A stretch of 64,000 bases of DNA from Pisolithus tinctorius (GCA_024663395.1 JANFAH010000001.1:1-64000), one strand, 5' to 3'. Shown: positions 9,768 to 23,624, counted from the first letter of the stretch. Translations and numbers: made by a program. The notes: generated by a model not told the origin, from the sequence alone.

Positions 9768-12700
9768 CAGAATGTTAATACCGCTGCTGGAACGGTCTTG
9801 AAACGTGCAAGGATGGAGGCCAGAGAAGAAATCCTATGCTTGAGGCAGGATGTTCTTTCTTGTCGCCTTCGCCGTTGCTGTTCGTGCTGCGGTCGTTTTA
9901 GAAAAGCGCTGTGGTGCAGTAGGACCAATATGATACGCGTTTCTCACCGTCAGCTCGCACAAACCAGTTCATCAATGAAGGCAGTCCAAGAACCATATAC
10001 GGAAAACACATGCCCACGAACCGGTGGTGAACCGAGCCGGTTCTCAACTACCAATCTGATATCGTTCAACTCAGACCAACCGGTAGCCGCACACAGGTTC
10101 CTCTACAAATACAGAGACCCCGCTGCTGTGTAAATAGATTACGACGTGAAGTCGACACTCAGTGGTAAAGTCTATCCTTCGGCTTCCACCCCCAGCGCCG
10201 AAGACCTTCGGAGAGTCACTTCCACGAGACTGCTGACACGCGAGTCCGTGATTTCAGCAGTATATTACACACCTTCTGAAGTAGCTGAACAACTTCGACA
10301 CGAAGCCAGTTAGACCAACAGGACAGAAATATCCGTGGACAGTAGGGCGATCCTTGGGCTCGGATGGCGGATCAACGAGAACGAGGGGAATAATTGGGCA
10401 CTCCGACTTCCATAGTGCAGCACGGAACACAATGTATTTATATTTCGGTGACTACGCTGCCACGGCACACTCGGGTGCATCTAGAGGACAAACTGATTTC
10501 TTTCTCCGGCTGCTCAGATGTTCCGGTATGGATAAGCTCATAAGTCCAAAAGTAAGTGGCTTGTCTGGACTACGCGACCTCTGCGGCTCTTGGGCCCTCG
10601 CGTTTAATCTGGTAAGTTGAGAGCTACCATCTACAAGGCGAGCTTTGTGGAACGTACACTGCAAGAATGGAATTGACATATGCTTGTTTTTCAGGTCATC
10701 AATTCATTGTATCTCATCCGCAAAGCGGGGCTACTCACACTGGCTAGTTATCATGAGCGGAGTGGAGATCGGAGGAATCGCCCCTTGTGTAAGCCACTAC
10801 CTCTCTTTAGAGACGCATGGAACGGAAGAGTATCTGGTAAAAACAAACCGTTATCCAGAGCCACAACGCAATAATGCTGTAGAATAGATTCAGAAACGTA
10901 CAAACGAAGTCGACCGGGAGAAAGGATACCTTGTCAATGCCCCCATGTTAATGGTCACGGTCACAATATGTTGGACGGCAGTTTCTGCTCTTGAAGAGAA
11001 CGTTTTTAGTGCAGAGAAACAGCAGCAATTGATATGTATGCGGACCTCTTCATTCCATAGCGGCTCGGCCTGAGATAATAGTATACCGAACCCGTAATCA
11101 ATACATCTGCGATAACACCTGTTGCAGAAAACTACAGGTAAGAGCACCAATGGAGCGCTAATGTCTTTCGGGAAAGGTGTCGTTAACCTACCGCTGCACG
11201 CAAGGCGAACATCGGTAATTCAAGCCCAAATATAAATCCTAGAGTCCGTCATCGTCTGCGATGTGGGACACTAGTAGAGGACAGACATACCCACGCTGCT
11301 CACTGAGAAAGTTTATAAGTACCATAGCACACAGGAACTTGTTGATTTACCTACGGAACGTGGCAGCACTGAACAGTATCTGGTAGCAGTCTACATATAA
11401 TCTCTGGTGAGGAAAGCGGCGCACATACCACAGAGGCAACGAGCAAGACATTCCCACCACTGACTAAATGAAAAATAAGTAGAGTAACACATATGAAGTT
11501 TGCTATCGTTTCTTACTTATCCACAGTCTCCAACCGTAAAAGCTTGTGGTGGTCAGTTTAGTCCATATTATGACATTATGAAAGCCTTTACCACTGCACG
11601 ATGAATGGAATCGAGAACTATGAATCGGTTCAGATTCGTCCGTCTGCTCGAGCTAGAACGTAAATTACCATCTGTACAGCGTTCGCCTTTGCTCTTAATG
11701 TTATTCAAACCGGGGCTTCCTACGCGACAAGAACTCACCGTGCCCTGCCTAGAATAATGTTGATAGACGTGAGTTCGACGAAAATTTGACATAAGGAATC
11801 TGCGTACCAGGGTAAAGCGGGCAAGCTTCCAGGGTCACTATGATGTCCTGTGACAAGAAAATGGCCTTGGAGCGTTATCATGCAGTAGATCTGGAAAGTA
11901 CTTCCAACCCTACGCATTTATAGCGCTTAGACTTCTGCAATATTGGCATTGGCATCCTCACGCGTCACCCACCATATCAACCCTACCTAACACCGGGATC
12001 AGGAGGCCGTCGAACGAAACATAGAGCACTGACTAGACACTTCTGGAATATATTGTCCTTCGGGAACATACGGAAGTAGTAATAGTTTTGGCATAGGGAG
12101 ACGCCAAACATGCTGCCGCGGTGTGCATTGGGTCAGCTTCATTACAGGTACATAGAATATGTCACTCACAGGAGAGCGATATTGAATCCTTTGCAAGGAA
12201 GATATTCGGCATGATACGCACGTCCAAACGGCAGACAAAGAAAGAAAGCTCACCTACGAATGTGGATTTTTGTATGTCCCCGATGGGTAATGGTTTTGAC
12301 ATGAGGGCGCTGTTGTTAGAGGAGAAGTGGGGCGTAGAGTCCAAGCTTTTATATAGTAAATCATCCATCCAAAATGTTGCCGATCGTAATAGTTGATAGG
12401 CTTCCGAGTGGTGCATACATACGAACCTGGCGAAAAACGCCTAAGGGCGTAGCAACAAGGGGATTAGACTCAGCTGTTCCTGCCTAACATCACGAGACTC
12501 CTAGGGTCTTGAAGTTCCCGATCAATCCGAGTATTTAGTTACATAAGTATTACGGGGCTAGCTCTGAGAAGGTTAAGTGCGTCAGATGAACATTAATACC
12601 AAAAGGCGTAAACCACCGCATTTTAACTTTCCGCACTGAATGATCCAGTTTGAAACGTTGGTCGTACCTTGTCGGATGACCCTGAGTGTAATGCGAACAT

Positions 12701-13700
12701 GGATAAGAAAAAATTGTGCATTGTATTGAACCAAGGGAAGCCAAGGACATTTTATGATAGCCTACAGGGTTGAAGCACTGACATTGATGTGGTTCAGCTT
12801 TTCTGTCCCGCCAACGTGCGTGCCAAATTCCAACATTTGCTTTCAGGGTATACCGCCCACGTACTCGGCGAGCCGAATTCAACTTTCTGAAACATGTAAG
12901 GATTCGTGTGCGTGGGTAGCTGGACGTCGAACGTCAGGCCACATCGAGTCGTTCCCCCTGTGACTCAGCTGGCGGTTCCGGTTCGTACCGCGCCCTGGTC
13001 GCCGGTATCTTCATCCATAGTTGAATCGTCGGCTTCATTGATATAAAATTAAATATGACCGTTAAATAGGACCCATAGCTGGCGTGGGTGAATGCAGACG
13101 CTGACGCAAGCATATTCCCCATACTGTGGAGATGATTCGGTTGCGCTCCTCTTCCAACGGTGAGAATCACCGGAAATAAACCGCGGTTGCATTACACGCC
13201 TATGTACTTAATATACTATCCAACAGACTCGTGCATCACCACATTTTACATAACACAAGAAAAAATATTGGACTTGGAAAAGAGAGATCAAGTGTGAGAA
13301 GGGAAAGCCGACAGAAGCTAAGCAAGGTATATAAGGGAAAGCGAGTTGATGGTGGAATAGCCTTTGTATCGGTTCTTTTATGCGCTGTGATTAGAGAGGG
13401 ATGTGGATGCGTTTTACAGATGTGCTAACGAATGAATGGATGGAACGTCCGGGCTCGTCGACCGCTTCGACGCCAAGGGATATCGAATGCAGAGAGCAAA
13501 GGCCTGCGGAAGAACGAAGGAACGAGTGTTAGGGTATTCGGGCCGATAGACTGAATCAGCGCAAACGAGACCATCGTGAAGTATCGACAACCCAGGAATG
13601 CGATGTGACAAGGAGTGAACGTATCCATCGTTCGCCAGACGATGCACCGACAGAACTGTATCGCCCTCCCGGGGCCGTACACCCACCATCGACGTGTCGG
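9768..13700. other. Gene-poor 3.9-kb region
   Basis: CpG-containing, balanced-composition DNA with only short, domain-free frames on both strands (all under about 135 codons). I see no TE terminus, tandem repeat, tRNA or rRNA here. A small unrecognised spliced gene or a long non-coding RNA cannot be excluded. Confidence 0.5.
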
Positions 13701-16044
13701 TCACCGCTTCCTCTTTCCATTACTCACGGTCCCCTCTGGGTCCACTATCATCCCCATACTCATCCCCAAGCCCACACTCATCCCGCCCTCGAGGCTCCCA
13801 CTCCCACTCCGGCTCCCTTCGCCCTCTCCTCCGTCTTCACCCTCCGATCCTTCCTCTCTCTGTACTGGTCGAACGCGTCTTATCCATGCATCAGCGAGAT
13901 CGGGCTCGTCGGCGTACAGGTCAGCGTCGAGGTCTCCATCGATCATTTCTTCGTCGGTATCGCGTGGGTGCGTTGGTGGGACCCCAGGGGCGGTGTTGCT
14001 AGTACCACGGACCGCACCGGGGGTAGGCGCTGAAGCGGGTGTAGCAGGAACGACGATATGTCCCTCCGTTCGTACAGTGACACGTGGTCGACGCGAACGG
14101 TGTGTTTCATGTCCCATTTCTGTTTCTACTTCCGTCTCGGCGCCGTCACGAGGCTGGGAATGAGGTGGTGCAGTAAGGTGGTTGTTGTCGCGGTGGTGAT
14201 TGTGTGACGTGCGGTCACGGTCGCGTGCGTGGGTATGGGTATTATAGGAGCCCTCGATCGGCGCAGAGACGGGACCATGAGGGGCATCCCATTCCGCATT
14301 GCCTACACCGCCTCCAGTCGCCCTGGCCTCGACGCCCTCATGATCCTCTTCTTCGTCCGCTTCGTCCGCTTCAGGTTCGACTTCGACATCCTCTTCGAGG
14401 TCTGCAAAACTGCGACAGAGGGGGCACGAAAATGCGGTGGTGTGTTTTTCGAGTAGGGGTCGTATACATTTGTAATGGAAGGCATGTGAGCAGGGTGCTA
14501 TGAAGAGGGCTTGGCGGATCGTGACGGCGAATAGGCCTGTGTACAGAAGATCAGCTCTGCCCGTCGTATGCGCAGAAGCAGATGTGGGGCGACTTACAGA
14601 TGCAGCAGTCCGGTATGTTTTGTTTGGAGGGACGTTTATTCCCTTTGATTTCTCCTTGTTTGAGTGGGTCTGTGCCCACGCCGAGCTCCTTAAGCTGGGT
14701 GATCGCATTCATGCTTACCGTAGAGTGAATTAGCTCCGGTGTATACATCGGTCCACATGACAGGGCTTACTTGAATGCATTCGCGGAAGCTTGCCATTCC
14801 CTTCCGACTTCGACTCTTATCTTGACAGACTTGTAAATATCCTCTGATCCACCTTGGTAGTCGACGCCGAGCTGAAGAATGTCACCATCACGTAGTTGGA
14901 ACGGTCTGGATTCGTGTCCAGCAGTCGACAGCCTCAAGTGGTTCAAAAATGTCCCGGAAGAAGACTTGGTGTCTCGGATGAAAAACTTTCCGTTCTCCAG
15001 CCAAATCTCTGCATGGGCACGAGAGACGACTTTGGATTTAAAGGCGAGTTTGCTGGAGTTGTGAGCATTTTGAGCTGCGAGGGTTAAGCCTGCACGATCG
15101 GTGAAACGCCCGATGCGGAGGGGAGAGTCGTCATCTTTGAGATCACGGGTGATAGGCTCGAAGCGAAGAGTGCGACGGGAGTCGAGGTGTGGGACGAGTC
15201 GGATGCGGTAGGTTTGGGAAGGGCTGCCAGATGAGGCGGTGTGGTTGACCTGGGGTAGGGCATTTGGCATGTTACTGTTGAAATTGGGATTGGGGTTGGG
15301 GGTGGGGGTGGGGGTGGACGTCGTAGTGGATGGGGGGATCTCTGAGGAGGGAGAGACGGGAGTCGGGCTGAGGGCGTTGGGGCCAGTGCCACCGATCGAG
15401 CGTCTTCGCCTGAGGATATGGGAGATGCCGAGACCGGAAGACGCCTGGGGTGGATTCGAGGGTGGGATGACGAGTGCCTGGGGGGCAAACGACCTTCTGC
15501 GGTGGTTTGGGGGTGGAACTGGGGAGGGTAAACCGGGCACAGCTGGTGGGGACGGGGACGGGGACGGGGGAGTGTCTTGCGCAGCGGGGGAGGGCTGTCG
15601 AGGCTGCTGCTGTTGGGAAGTGGAGACGCCCCGCGGTCGACTGACACGAAGAAAAGAACCCAAAATGGTTGTTGACCGCACCCCAGCAGGTGGATTAGTA
15701 TTACTATTATTACTGTTGGGCTCTGCCATCACCGCGGTCCCGTCCATCGCACCCGTCGCTGAGCTCGTCATCGTAGTAGTGGTGGTCGCAGTCGTGCGTT
15801 GCTCTTTTTCGGCTGTCTGTGATGTGGGACTGCTACTGTCAGGCACCTGTTTCGAAAAAAATACCAGAGCCGTCTCCAGCCCAGCCACTCTCATCTTGAG
15901 GTTACATTCTCGACGTCCAACAGCCGATGCCGATATATATTGTATTGCAACGAGGCTACTCTCCCGGTACAGCCTTGCACTGTACTGCACCGCTCCCCGC
16001 TCGCACCACATCCGTCCCCGGTTCCATCGCACAGTGAAAAGCAC
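13701..16044 (-). CDS. dma1: FHA-RING E3 ubiquitin ligase, Dma1/CHFR type
   Basis: Three exons (14771-16044, 14598-14713, 13701-14536) join in frame to 741 residues from the first ATG. The likelier start may be a downstream Met (MRVAGLE or MTSSATG). A long Ser/Pro/Thr-rich N-terminus leads to an FHA domain (PLRIGRFTDR, VVSRAHAEIW, FFIRDTKSSSGTFLN), then a RING domain split by introns (DCCICLFAV, APCSHAFHYKCIRPLL, FSCPLCRSFADLEEDVEVE), then a variable acidic and Ser/Gly-rich tail. Family knowledge: S. pombe Dma1 and yeast Dma1/2 are phosphothreonine-binding ubiquitin ligases acting in the spindle and septation checkpoint. The FHA-then-RING order and CPLCRxxxDLE ending are diagnostic. The acidic tail (about 200 residues) is long for the family. 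Confidence 0.9.
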
Positions 16045-18116
16045 ATCTCTCTTATCAGGGTGTCTTACCAGCTATCAGCCGAACGTGTCTCACGCAGTTT
16101 GTCCCTGAGGCCTGAGGCCCGAAGAGAGTTTTTTTATGGCCATGTTCCTCCCGGCACATTTTGCTAATACGTGGCATCTTTACACTTCTAAAACACCCAC
16201 ACCCACACTCTCCGCAATATCAGCTCATCCGTTTATCTCGCACTACAACCGTTTGAGCCCCTGCCATACATGATACAGTTTGATCGTAGTAGTGACACCA
16301 TCATTCCCATGCACAGCTCCGACTCCGTTGCAGCGACGAAGTCGTCGGATCGTCCGTGTGTTTCGTTGGCGATTCTCCCCGTAACGAGAAGCTATCCAGG
16401 CTCACTTCCGAAGTCTAAATATCCCTCGGAACACCCACGTAAAGCCCTGTTCCGAGAGTCCAGGTTGATCCTGCTGATGTGATAATGTTCAGCCGTGGGT
16501 TCCGTGATGTTTCAGAGCGAATCCCGAAAGGCTCACTTCAGCAATCATTTTGTTGCCCTCGGATACCGACTAACTCTGCTTCATGCTGAAGACACGAGAA
16601 TTCCTGCCGAACAATCCTTTTACTCCACAACAACAATCTATCCATCCACACCTTCTCAGTTACGTGACGCCATCCAAGTCCGGGGAAACTTTACTTCTCC
16701 GGCGAGTAAGGAACATTCCCTTGCTTTCTCGGAATACCAAGGTACTCATGACACCCTCGAACACCCAGGAATATTGGAGATCCGAGAAGCTTATCGCGAA
16801 AACTCAACCACGCGACCGGTTAATCTATCCACCCGGTTTGCACCACTACGCCATACGCTACCTTAGTAGGGTTCGTGATGTCGAGCACGCCTGGTACCCA
16901 CATTAGTAACCGAACCTCATACTCGGCTGGATGGTAATGTCGAAAAACGTCACTGTCGGGACAGTACGCACCCAATGGGGCGAAATCACTCTAAACTTCC
17001 GCACTAGTTAAGCAGATACAAACGTGACTTCGGGGTCGACATGAGTCGATTCCCTTCTTCCAACTCGCATATTCACCAATAGGTCCTGTCCAGTTTCGTG
17101 TGCGTGCCGAAGGATTCCCTGCACCAACGCCGATCGCGACAGGTGGAAAGTCCCTGGAAATGTTAGCCCTCCTTTCTACCTCGTTATCTTTCCTCTCACC
17201 AGTGGACAGAAAAGCAAGGACGACACGATAACTCCACGAATACGCCAGCCAGCTCCAGACCTGGCAAACTTACCGACCGCTTCGAAATTCGGATCCATTC
17301 CTGCCACATATGTAGGCCAAAGTAAAATGAAGTCATTGCCTTCCTCTCCACGACGTTGTAGTGAGGAGGCCCGAGGTGAAGACACAGCCACACTGGGCTT
17401 AGTCAGACGGACGGAGACGCGGACACACATGGTCTGTTAGACGATCTTGGTGCTTGCCCCAAGCTCAGCTCATTGCTTTCTCCCACTGCTCCAACGTCCA
17501 CATCGCATTATGTGCACCCGTCGGCGATGAATCAATAAGTATATCTACTCGATATTGACAACATCTTTTTGCGGTTCCCTGACTTTTCACTCTCAGATTC
17601 TTATTTTCTTTGCACTGGTCAGTACCGTTGTCGCAGTGTTGATAACCCGGCCACTGCTGTTTCGCTTGTCTCCGATTTCCGTTCAGTCTCGCATTTCACG
17701 ACCCACGCTGGATCCTACTGTCCAAGGGCATACTCACCGCAAGTCGTCCTGGCGCAAACTACATTTCCTTCGGCTTCGATCACCACCATGAAAATGTCAC
17801 CCCGTGTTCGCGAGTGAACCTAGATGAGTTGGCCCGGGAGGATGGCGGTCATCAAACAGCCTACAGGCGCATGCGAGGGTAGCTTCCACCCTCTGACAAC
17901 ACATCAGCATTAACGTCTGTTCAATCTGAACACTCCTGACAACACCTACACTGCGTCAAGTACCCTTGTTTGAGCTGGTCCAAGCCGATATCCTCAACAT
18001 AGGCGAAAGCGCTGACTCGAGGGTTCAGGGGAATTAATACATGTACAGTACGGTACAGTTCCATAGTCCTTTCCATGCATAAGAGTATACAATCCGATGT
18101 AGTCCAGTAAAGAAAA
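16045..18116. other. Gene-poor 2-kb region
   Basis: Short frames only. The longest (16495-16866, +) shows no domain, signal peptide or family motif. No repeat structure or RNA gene is recognised. Confidence 0.45.
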
Positions 18117-18815
18117 TCACCCGTGAACATCCATTTCCACAACGCCAATTTCTATTGGGGGAAGACGATCCACTTCAAGTGGTCTGTCTTTCCACGGAGG
18201 TGAAAAGGAAGCGGAATATTCGGGAGCGGGCATCGCTACAAGTACGGAAATGCGTAATTGGAAGGTATCACTCAGACCCGAAGATGGTGCTTCGAAACAG
18301 GGTAACGAAGTGGATGATTCCTGCGAAGATGGGGGATGTCTGTGAAATGGCCCCCGGACTTTTTGCGTTCGTAAGAGTGGCGGACACTGGGGTGGTTGTT
18401 CCTTGTCCTCTTCCTTGTCGATACATGCGATACTCACAGGCTAGATAGCGGGGACGGGGCCGACCACGGATATATTAGTTAGAACTTCTCCGCAGGAAGG
18501 GATGGGGGTGAGACTTACCTTGATGTCAGTCCAGACCACCCGCCCACACTCCTTGCGTACATCGTCGGGACTCCGGGTCCACATCTGCCATAGGGCAGGT
18601 TTCTCACCGACGACTCTCTGTCGTCTCCGTGTTCCGTAAATCGACGGTCCCACATCCGCAGCAAATCGCTCATTCGTTGCTTGAGCGAGTAACTGCCGAT
18701 CTCGTCGCCGGAGAATAATACTACGAGCTATGACGGTGAATGTGACAGCGACAAGAAGAATCAGTGTTACTGCAAGGGCAATGGAGGATGTATTTAGGGG
18801 TGTCATGGACGTCAT
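18117..18815 (-). CDS. Single-pass membrane protein, basidiomycete-type, function unknown
   Basis: Two exons (18519-18815 and 18117-18440, intron of 78 bp with GTAAGT and TAG) give 206 residues; an in-frame ATG at 18851 would add 12. One transmembrane helix near the N-terminus (ALAVTLILLVAVTFTVIA) is followed by a basic stop-transfer RSIILRRRDRQ. The cytoplasmic part has the family-like pattern LWQMWTRSP then WTDIKPVS, a proline-rich stretch, LRISVLVAMP and a C-terminal LPPIEIGVVE. I recognise this arrangement from basidiomycete membrane proteins of unknown function but cannot name a role. Confidence 0.65.
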
Positions 18816-18851
18816 GAGAGTACGAACAAACAGACGGTACCCGTGAGTCAT

Positions 18852-19162
18852 GCTAGCTTACCCCATGTAGTGAAGCGCAGTTGCTTACCGAGAAAGGTGT
18901 ATGTTCTAGCTGTTTCAGAGGTCATGATGAACGGATGCGGGAAAGGCGGTCACTCGGCGACTGAGGCAGGGAGTGACATCATGATGTCAGCACTTCCGAG
19001 CGGAGATGGAGCCCAACTCATAGCCACCATCAGGAGACCTGAAAGCTATGTAGGTCCATAAACAAACGACGCTATGAAACTAACACTACAAGTAGAAAAC
19101 AGGCAGTAAGACCATAGTACAAGCTAATAGGGGTTACACATAACAACAGAGTAAGTTATAGC
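18852..19162. other. Short intergenic stretch
   Basis: No coding or repeat signal recognised. It includes the presumed promoter of the one-pass membrane protein and the 3' flank of Mug135-like copy A. Confidence 0.4.
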
Positions 19163-20152
19163 TCAAGCAAATAGCTGGGGAAAGTATAAGTACAAGAGAC
19201 ATCCCATTATCAACATGAAGTACAGGGTCATGCTGTGCGAACTAGAGCGATCAATAGGCGCACAACCGATGTGCCCTGCGAGCTTGGACAGTTTCGCCTC
19301 GCGATCCAACCCGTTGTGTTCGATCCCGTATCCTTCTAAGTACTGATCAAGCTGGTGGTCCGTTAAGTTATTTATCACACGGATGTCCCGCAGTGAAGGC
19401 AAGCCAAGCTACACGGGAGCGCGCGATAGTATGTGTAACAGGCAAAGCCAACAAATGTCAGGAAACGCCCCAAAGAATAGAGATCCTACACTTACGTCGT
19501 CTGGTGATTGAATTGCGCCGTCTGTGCGAATGAAGGGTATGGTCTTGAATTGGCGAACAAATCCCGGACCGCAACCGAAATTATATATCTACAGAAGTAT
19601 ACAAGCACCACAGAAATGAATCAGTCAGAACGCATGGGGGAAGAATAGGTATGGGATCAATCTGCAACGGACCTGACGTGAGTCGATAACAAGGTCATTA
19701 ACATGCCTATTTGTAACTTGCTGGTCATTGGTGATGTCCCCAACCCGTTTGCCAGTCGCAGCTGCAACACCCAATGTTACCTGCACCGACTGTCCGAGGT
19801 CATCCAGGTGTTGATTCGCTGTCTCGGTCTGATTCTGCAGCGCCTCAACATTGCTGTCCAACCGCGCGAAACGCTGACCCATCTCGTTAAGGATCTCAGG
19901 TTGGACAGCAGTAAGGATATCTTGCAGTGGGCCGAGACAGTCTTGCAGCATCTGGCCATGCGCGGCGACGGTGTTTTCCTGCAAGTGGTCGGTAACAGGA
20001 CCTAGCTGTTCCTGGATATCGCCAAGACTGGAGGTGACTGGCTTAAGAGCAGTCTCCACGGCAATCGTGACGGCATCCTGGATCATTGCTTCCCGGTTCT
20101 GTGTCTGGGTGGTACCAGTGCCATCATCATTTGGAGTCCGACCTTGAGACAT
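19163..20152 (-). CDS. Mug135-like tail-anchored coiled-coil protein, copy A
   Basis: Exons 19673-20152, 19496-19588 and 19163-19408 join in frame to 272 residues. The order is a Gln/Thr-rich N-terminus, heptad-like coiled coil (about residues 25-150, with LQNQTETANQHLDDLGQSVQ), then a conserved domain across exons 2 and 3 (IYNFGCGPGFVRQFKTIPFI, then LPSLRDIRVINNLTDHQLDQ and LSKLAGHIGC), ending in a hydrophobic tail (MTLYFMLIMGCLLYLYF). The IPF/VPF, LPxL, INNL and IGC pattern matches the Mug135-like C-terminal domain, named for an S. pombe meiotically up-regulated gene; its biochemistry is unknown. A tail anchor with an N-terminal coiled coil predicts a cytosolic oligomer on ER or mitochondrial membrane. 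Confidence 0.75.
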
Positions 20153-21929
20153 TCTGTGAAACCGTAGGCGGGGAGCGAGTTGGTGGTCGCTGGCTAAGAA
20201 CGTGTGAGAAGTCGATAGTGCAACGCAATCTTATATGTATCTACTCCGTGATACGCCCATGACCAAGTTTGGAGGTTCTGTGGGTGCTGCCTGAGCTGGC
20301 AGAAAAGTTCGAGTCATGGTAAGAAATCTGACACGCGCTGCTTGGCCGTGGAGCTGCGCGCGCGTAGACCTCCTGTGAATATATCATGATGAGAACCCTG
20401 TGCCCAAAAACAAGAACACTATGCAATTGCCCAACTCCCACTCGAAATTGGTCCTTGGGCGTTCCAACAATTTTTGATCCTATCCGCAGGTTGGAACGCC
20501 GTGGGAACTGGACCGTTCCGTCTCGTTCCTTCGTTTCTTCCTCGTGTCAATACCGAACTCGTTGGGTCGGTACGGTAGTTCGCGTGGTGTACTAATTAAC
20601 GTGGTGCTTCGAGCCGATGCAGGGATCACTTACTTCGGATCCTCCCATGTCTAAGGTGTTTCTATTTCCGCTTTCTAAACTACACATCTGCTCTTGGATC
20701 CCCTCAGTTATCGATCACAGGCACTCGAGGCTATCCGGGAATCGTCAATAGTCTATTTTAACAGGTCCTTCTCTTTCCGGAATAAATCCGTAGTTGAATG
20801 TGTTCCGCGGGTACGCGCTCCATCAATGGATACAATAGTTCGGCACACCGTCCTAATACATATTCTCAGTCTCCGCATTCCCGATGGCCATGTGGGTATG
20901 ATACCTCGAGCGTAATTCCGAGCAGGCGCGGACGTGACTCATTGACCTGACGTACATAACTTGTTTCGATTCTCCCTTTCTGGATTGCATTGGCTATCGG
21001 ACCTTGGCTGGTTTCTAGCGCATACGGTTGAGCGTGGCCAGAACTTGTGTATGGTGCTTAATATCACCAATATCGATCACCGGTATAAGGCTTTTGCTGT
21101 CCGTTGGAGTACCCTGAAATCGTCAACATTCGACCCTCTTCTTCCCACCGTCCGCGTATCACCTCCGACGAACAGAATAGTGGCATGGTCCTCTTGTAGA
21201 CGCAGATCTGGGAATATTAATATTCGCATTAACACCAATCGACATCTGTGTTTATGCAAGCTGCAACTTCTCTCGACGAATGTGTCCATGCGGTTCCATC
21301 TGAAATGACTGACAATCTTTCACAGTATCCTCCGTTGCCGGAACGGCTGCGTCCGGCGCGTTCGCCATACGTTCCGGGTCGCTGCAGAATTTGGATACCC
21401 CTGGGCTATGCATACTAGCACTTATGAATAGAATCAAGACACTCCCGCCATTCGGTTCTCCACGAAATCTTCTGCAGACCCGATTTACTGTCAGTTACCC
21501 TCGACGACCTATGCGTGAAGTTTATTTGCCGTTGGGACGCTCCTGGGTGTTACACGCACTGTACATGATCATCACTCAATCATGGGACGATGGAGATACA
21601 GTAAGGAGGATCGACGACGACCAATACTATGGTTACCTGCCCTGACCGCTATTGACCGCACTGGGTGAGCTTCGAAGCGTGAACTATGAGATGAGTGCTG
21701 AAGGAATATGTAGTGGGACATTGATTTTGCATTGGTTGCATTGATATGACTGCAGACTTTTAATATGACCTCTGGCATAGACCGACCCGAACAGAGTAAC
21801 ACGCCGGACCTAATGCACCACAGAACGTCTCGACTTGCCGAAGTACCTAGAACAAGAACCAGAGATGACACAAAGGCATTTTGATAGGGCCAACAGTTCG
21901 ACGCTGTCCGGCTCCAACAATAGGCTAAG
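20153..21929. other. 1.8-kb spacer between Mug135-like copies A and B
   Basis: Short frames only. The first 100 bp upstream of copy A resemble the equivalent upstream sequences of copies B and C (TGTG(A/G)AA, GGTCGCTGGCT/GGTCACT), so promoters were duplicated along with the genes. The rest shows nothing recognisable. Confidence 0.4.
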
Positions 21930-22858
21930 TCAGAGAGACATCAGTATCCAAGAACCACAGCCTGAAACTAATGCTGCAACGAAGAGAAAGGATAGGTACG
22001 GAAGACCTCCAATCAAAAAGGGAAAGATCGCAACACCGTACGAAGTAAAGTCATCAGGAGGCATGCAGCCAATAAACTCCCTGAGTTTGGATAGCTGTGT
22101 GCTCCGATTGGTTTCGACTTGGATCCCATATCTCTCCATATACTGATTGAGTTGGTGGTCCGTTAGGTTGTTAATCACACACGTATTTAGCAGTAAAGGC
22201 AGCCCAAACTACACCAGCCCGCACGATGACAACGCAGCAGTGAAATGGGGGGATTTTCAGGTAATGTCAAGTCAAGAGTAATTCTGGAACCTACCGCACT
22301 CGGTAACTGAGATGTGCCATCTGCACCAACAAAGGGGATGATTTTGAACGTGTGTATAAATCCCAAACCGCAACTAACATTATAGCTCTGCAGAGGCATA
22401 TGGGAACCATATTGAAATGAAGCAGGTAAGCGTATGATGGGACAGGTGGATTAATGAGATCTGGCACTGACCTGACAGAATTTGACAAGAGCGGCATGTT
22501 GGGCATTGACCACGTCATCCCGTGCCGCCTGCAACGATCGCCCAAGTTCGTCCAAGCACTGATTCGTCGTGATGATCTGGCTTCGTAGCGTATCGATATT
22601 GTTATTCAACGGTGTGAGGCGCTGACTGATCTCTGCGACTATCTCGGTTTGGCCATCACGTAACGGGCGGAGGTGACTTTGCAACATCCCTTCATGCGCT
22701 GCAACAGTATTGTTCTGGATGTTAGCAGCAATAGAGTCAAGCCGCTGCTGGATCTCGCCAAGTCTGGAGGTAACTGGTCTCAGAGCAGTTCCCACCACAG
22801 ACGTGAACTCCATCTCAGCGTCCCGGTTTGGTGTCTGGTTACTGCCAGTTCGACTCAT
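21930..22858 (-). CDS. Mug135-like tail-anchored coiled-coil protein, copy B
   Basis: Exons 22472-22858, 22295-22387 and 21930-22208 join to 252 residues. Exon 2 is exactly 93 nt, as in copies A and C. It is the most divergent member. The coiled coil is about 30 residues shorter (exon 1 ends at AALVKFCQ), and the tail is longer and differs in sequence (VAIFPFLIGGLPYLSFLFVAALVSG). Domain motifs are kept: SYNVSCGLGFIHTFKIIPFV, CVINNLTDHQLNQYMERYGI, LSKLREFIGC. The loss of coiled coil and new tail suggest functional divergence after duplication rather than decay, since all frames are open. Confidence 0.75.
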
Positions 22859-22918
22859 GCTGTGGAATTATAGGTGGAAGTGATGGTCACTAGAAGAGAT
22901 CGTTTGATAACGATGCAA

Positions 22919-22931
22919 CCCTTTATATACC
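22919..22931 (-). promoter_or_regulatory. Probable TATA box of Mug135-like copy B
   Basis: Read on the minus strand this is GGTATATAAAGGG, about 65 bp upstream of the copy B ATG. The downstream GTTGCATCG is matched in copy C (GGTTGCACCG), so the segment belongs to the duplicated promoter. Confidence 0.4.
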
Positions 22932-23624
22932 TAGCGTATATCCATGGGCACAACTGCGGTAGCTCACGTGTTCTCTGAGTTACTGTTTGTACTTACCGTG
23001 GACGGAACGGGAATATATTGTCCTTGATGGCAAGTAGTGGACTTCGGAGATTATCGATTATCGATCACTGTGTAAAGCCGGGAAGGCAGCGGTATGCAAG
23101 GACTCCCGCATCCCGCTGCACGTGCCAACGGCAACCATGCAATGCACGCTGGCTGCGGTGTTAGTTATGGTCTCGACAACGAGCCAGGCGTTACGAATGC
23201 AACTCATGGGGTCGGGCTTGAACTACGCTGGCCAGACTGGAGGAATATTTTGACGGTGCTGACACGACCATGCTTTGTAACTAAAATTTTTATTTCAGAG
23301 ACGACGCACTGCTTGTCGGAGGGGAGATGGAAATTTGGACTTCTATCGCCAATTGAATTCCGACGTGCTTCGAAAAAGACTCCGTTCATTTTTTTTCAAA
23401 CTGATCCTTGTCAAGGGTTGGTAGTGCGAACGTTGAAGCTTAGCTGATCTCACCAAGAACTAAAAGAACTCGTAAGAGCTTGAGACACATGTAAACAAAC
23501 TAACGGTCGAACAAGAATCATGCACAGGTCTGGAAATTGAAAATACAACGAGAAAGGAACAGCTACAAGAAATCGTGACACAGCAGTGATAGAGATTATG
23601 CATAATGGCAAGGTGAGTGATAAT
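22932..23624. other. Spacer between Mug135-like copies B and C
   Basis: No gene, repeat or RNA recognised. It holds the distal promoter of copy B and the 3' flank of copy C. Confidence 0.4.

Noticed and set aside
13605..14163. Pro/Ser/His-rich + strand frames
   Set aside because: Antisense to the Dma1-like tail, whose sense frame has a RING domain.
15239..16108. 289-codon + strand frame rich in Gly and Val
   Set aside because: Antisense to the FHA exon; the Gly/Val runs mirror the Pro/Thr-rich linker.
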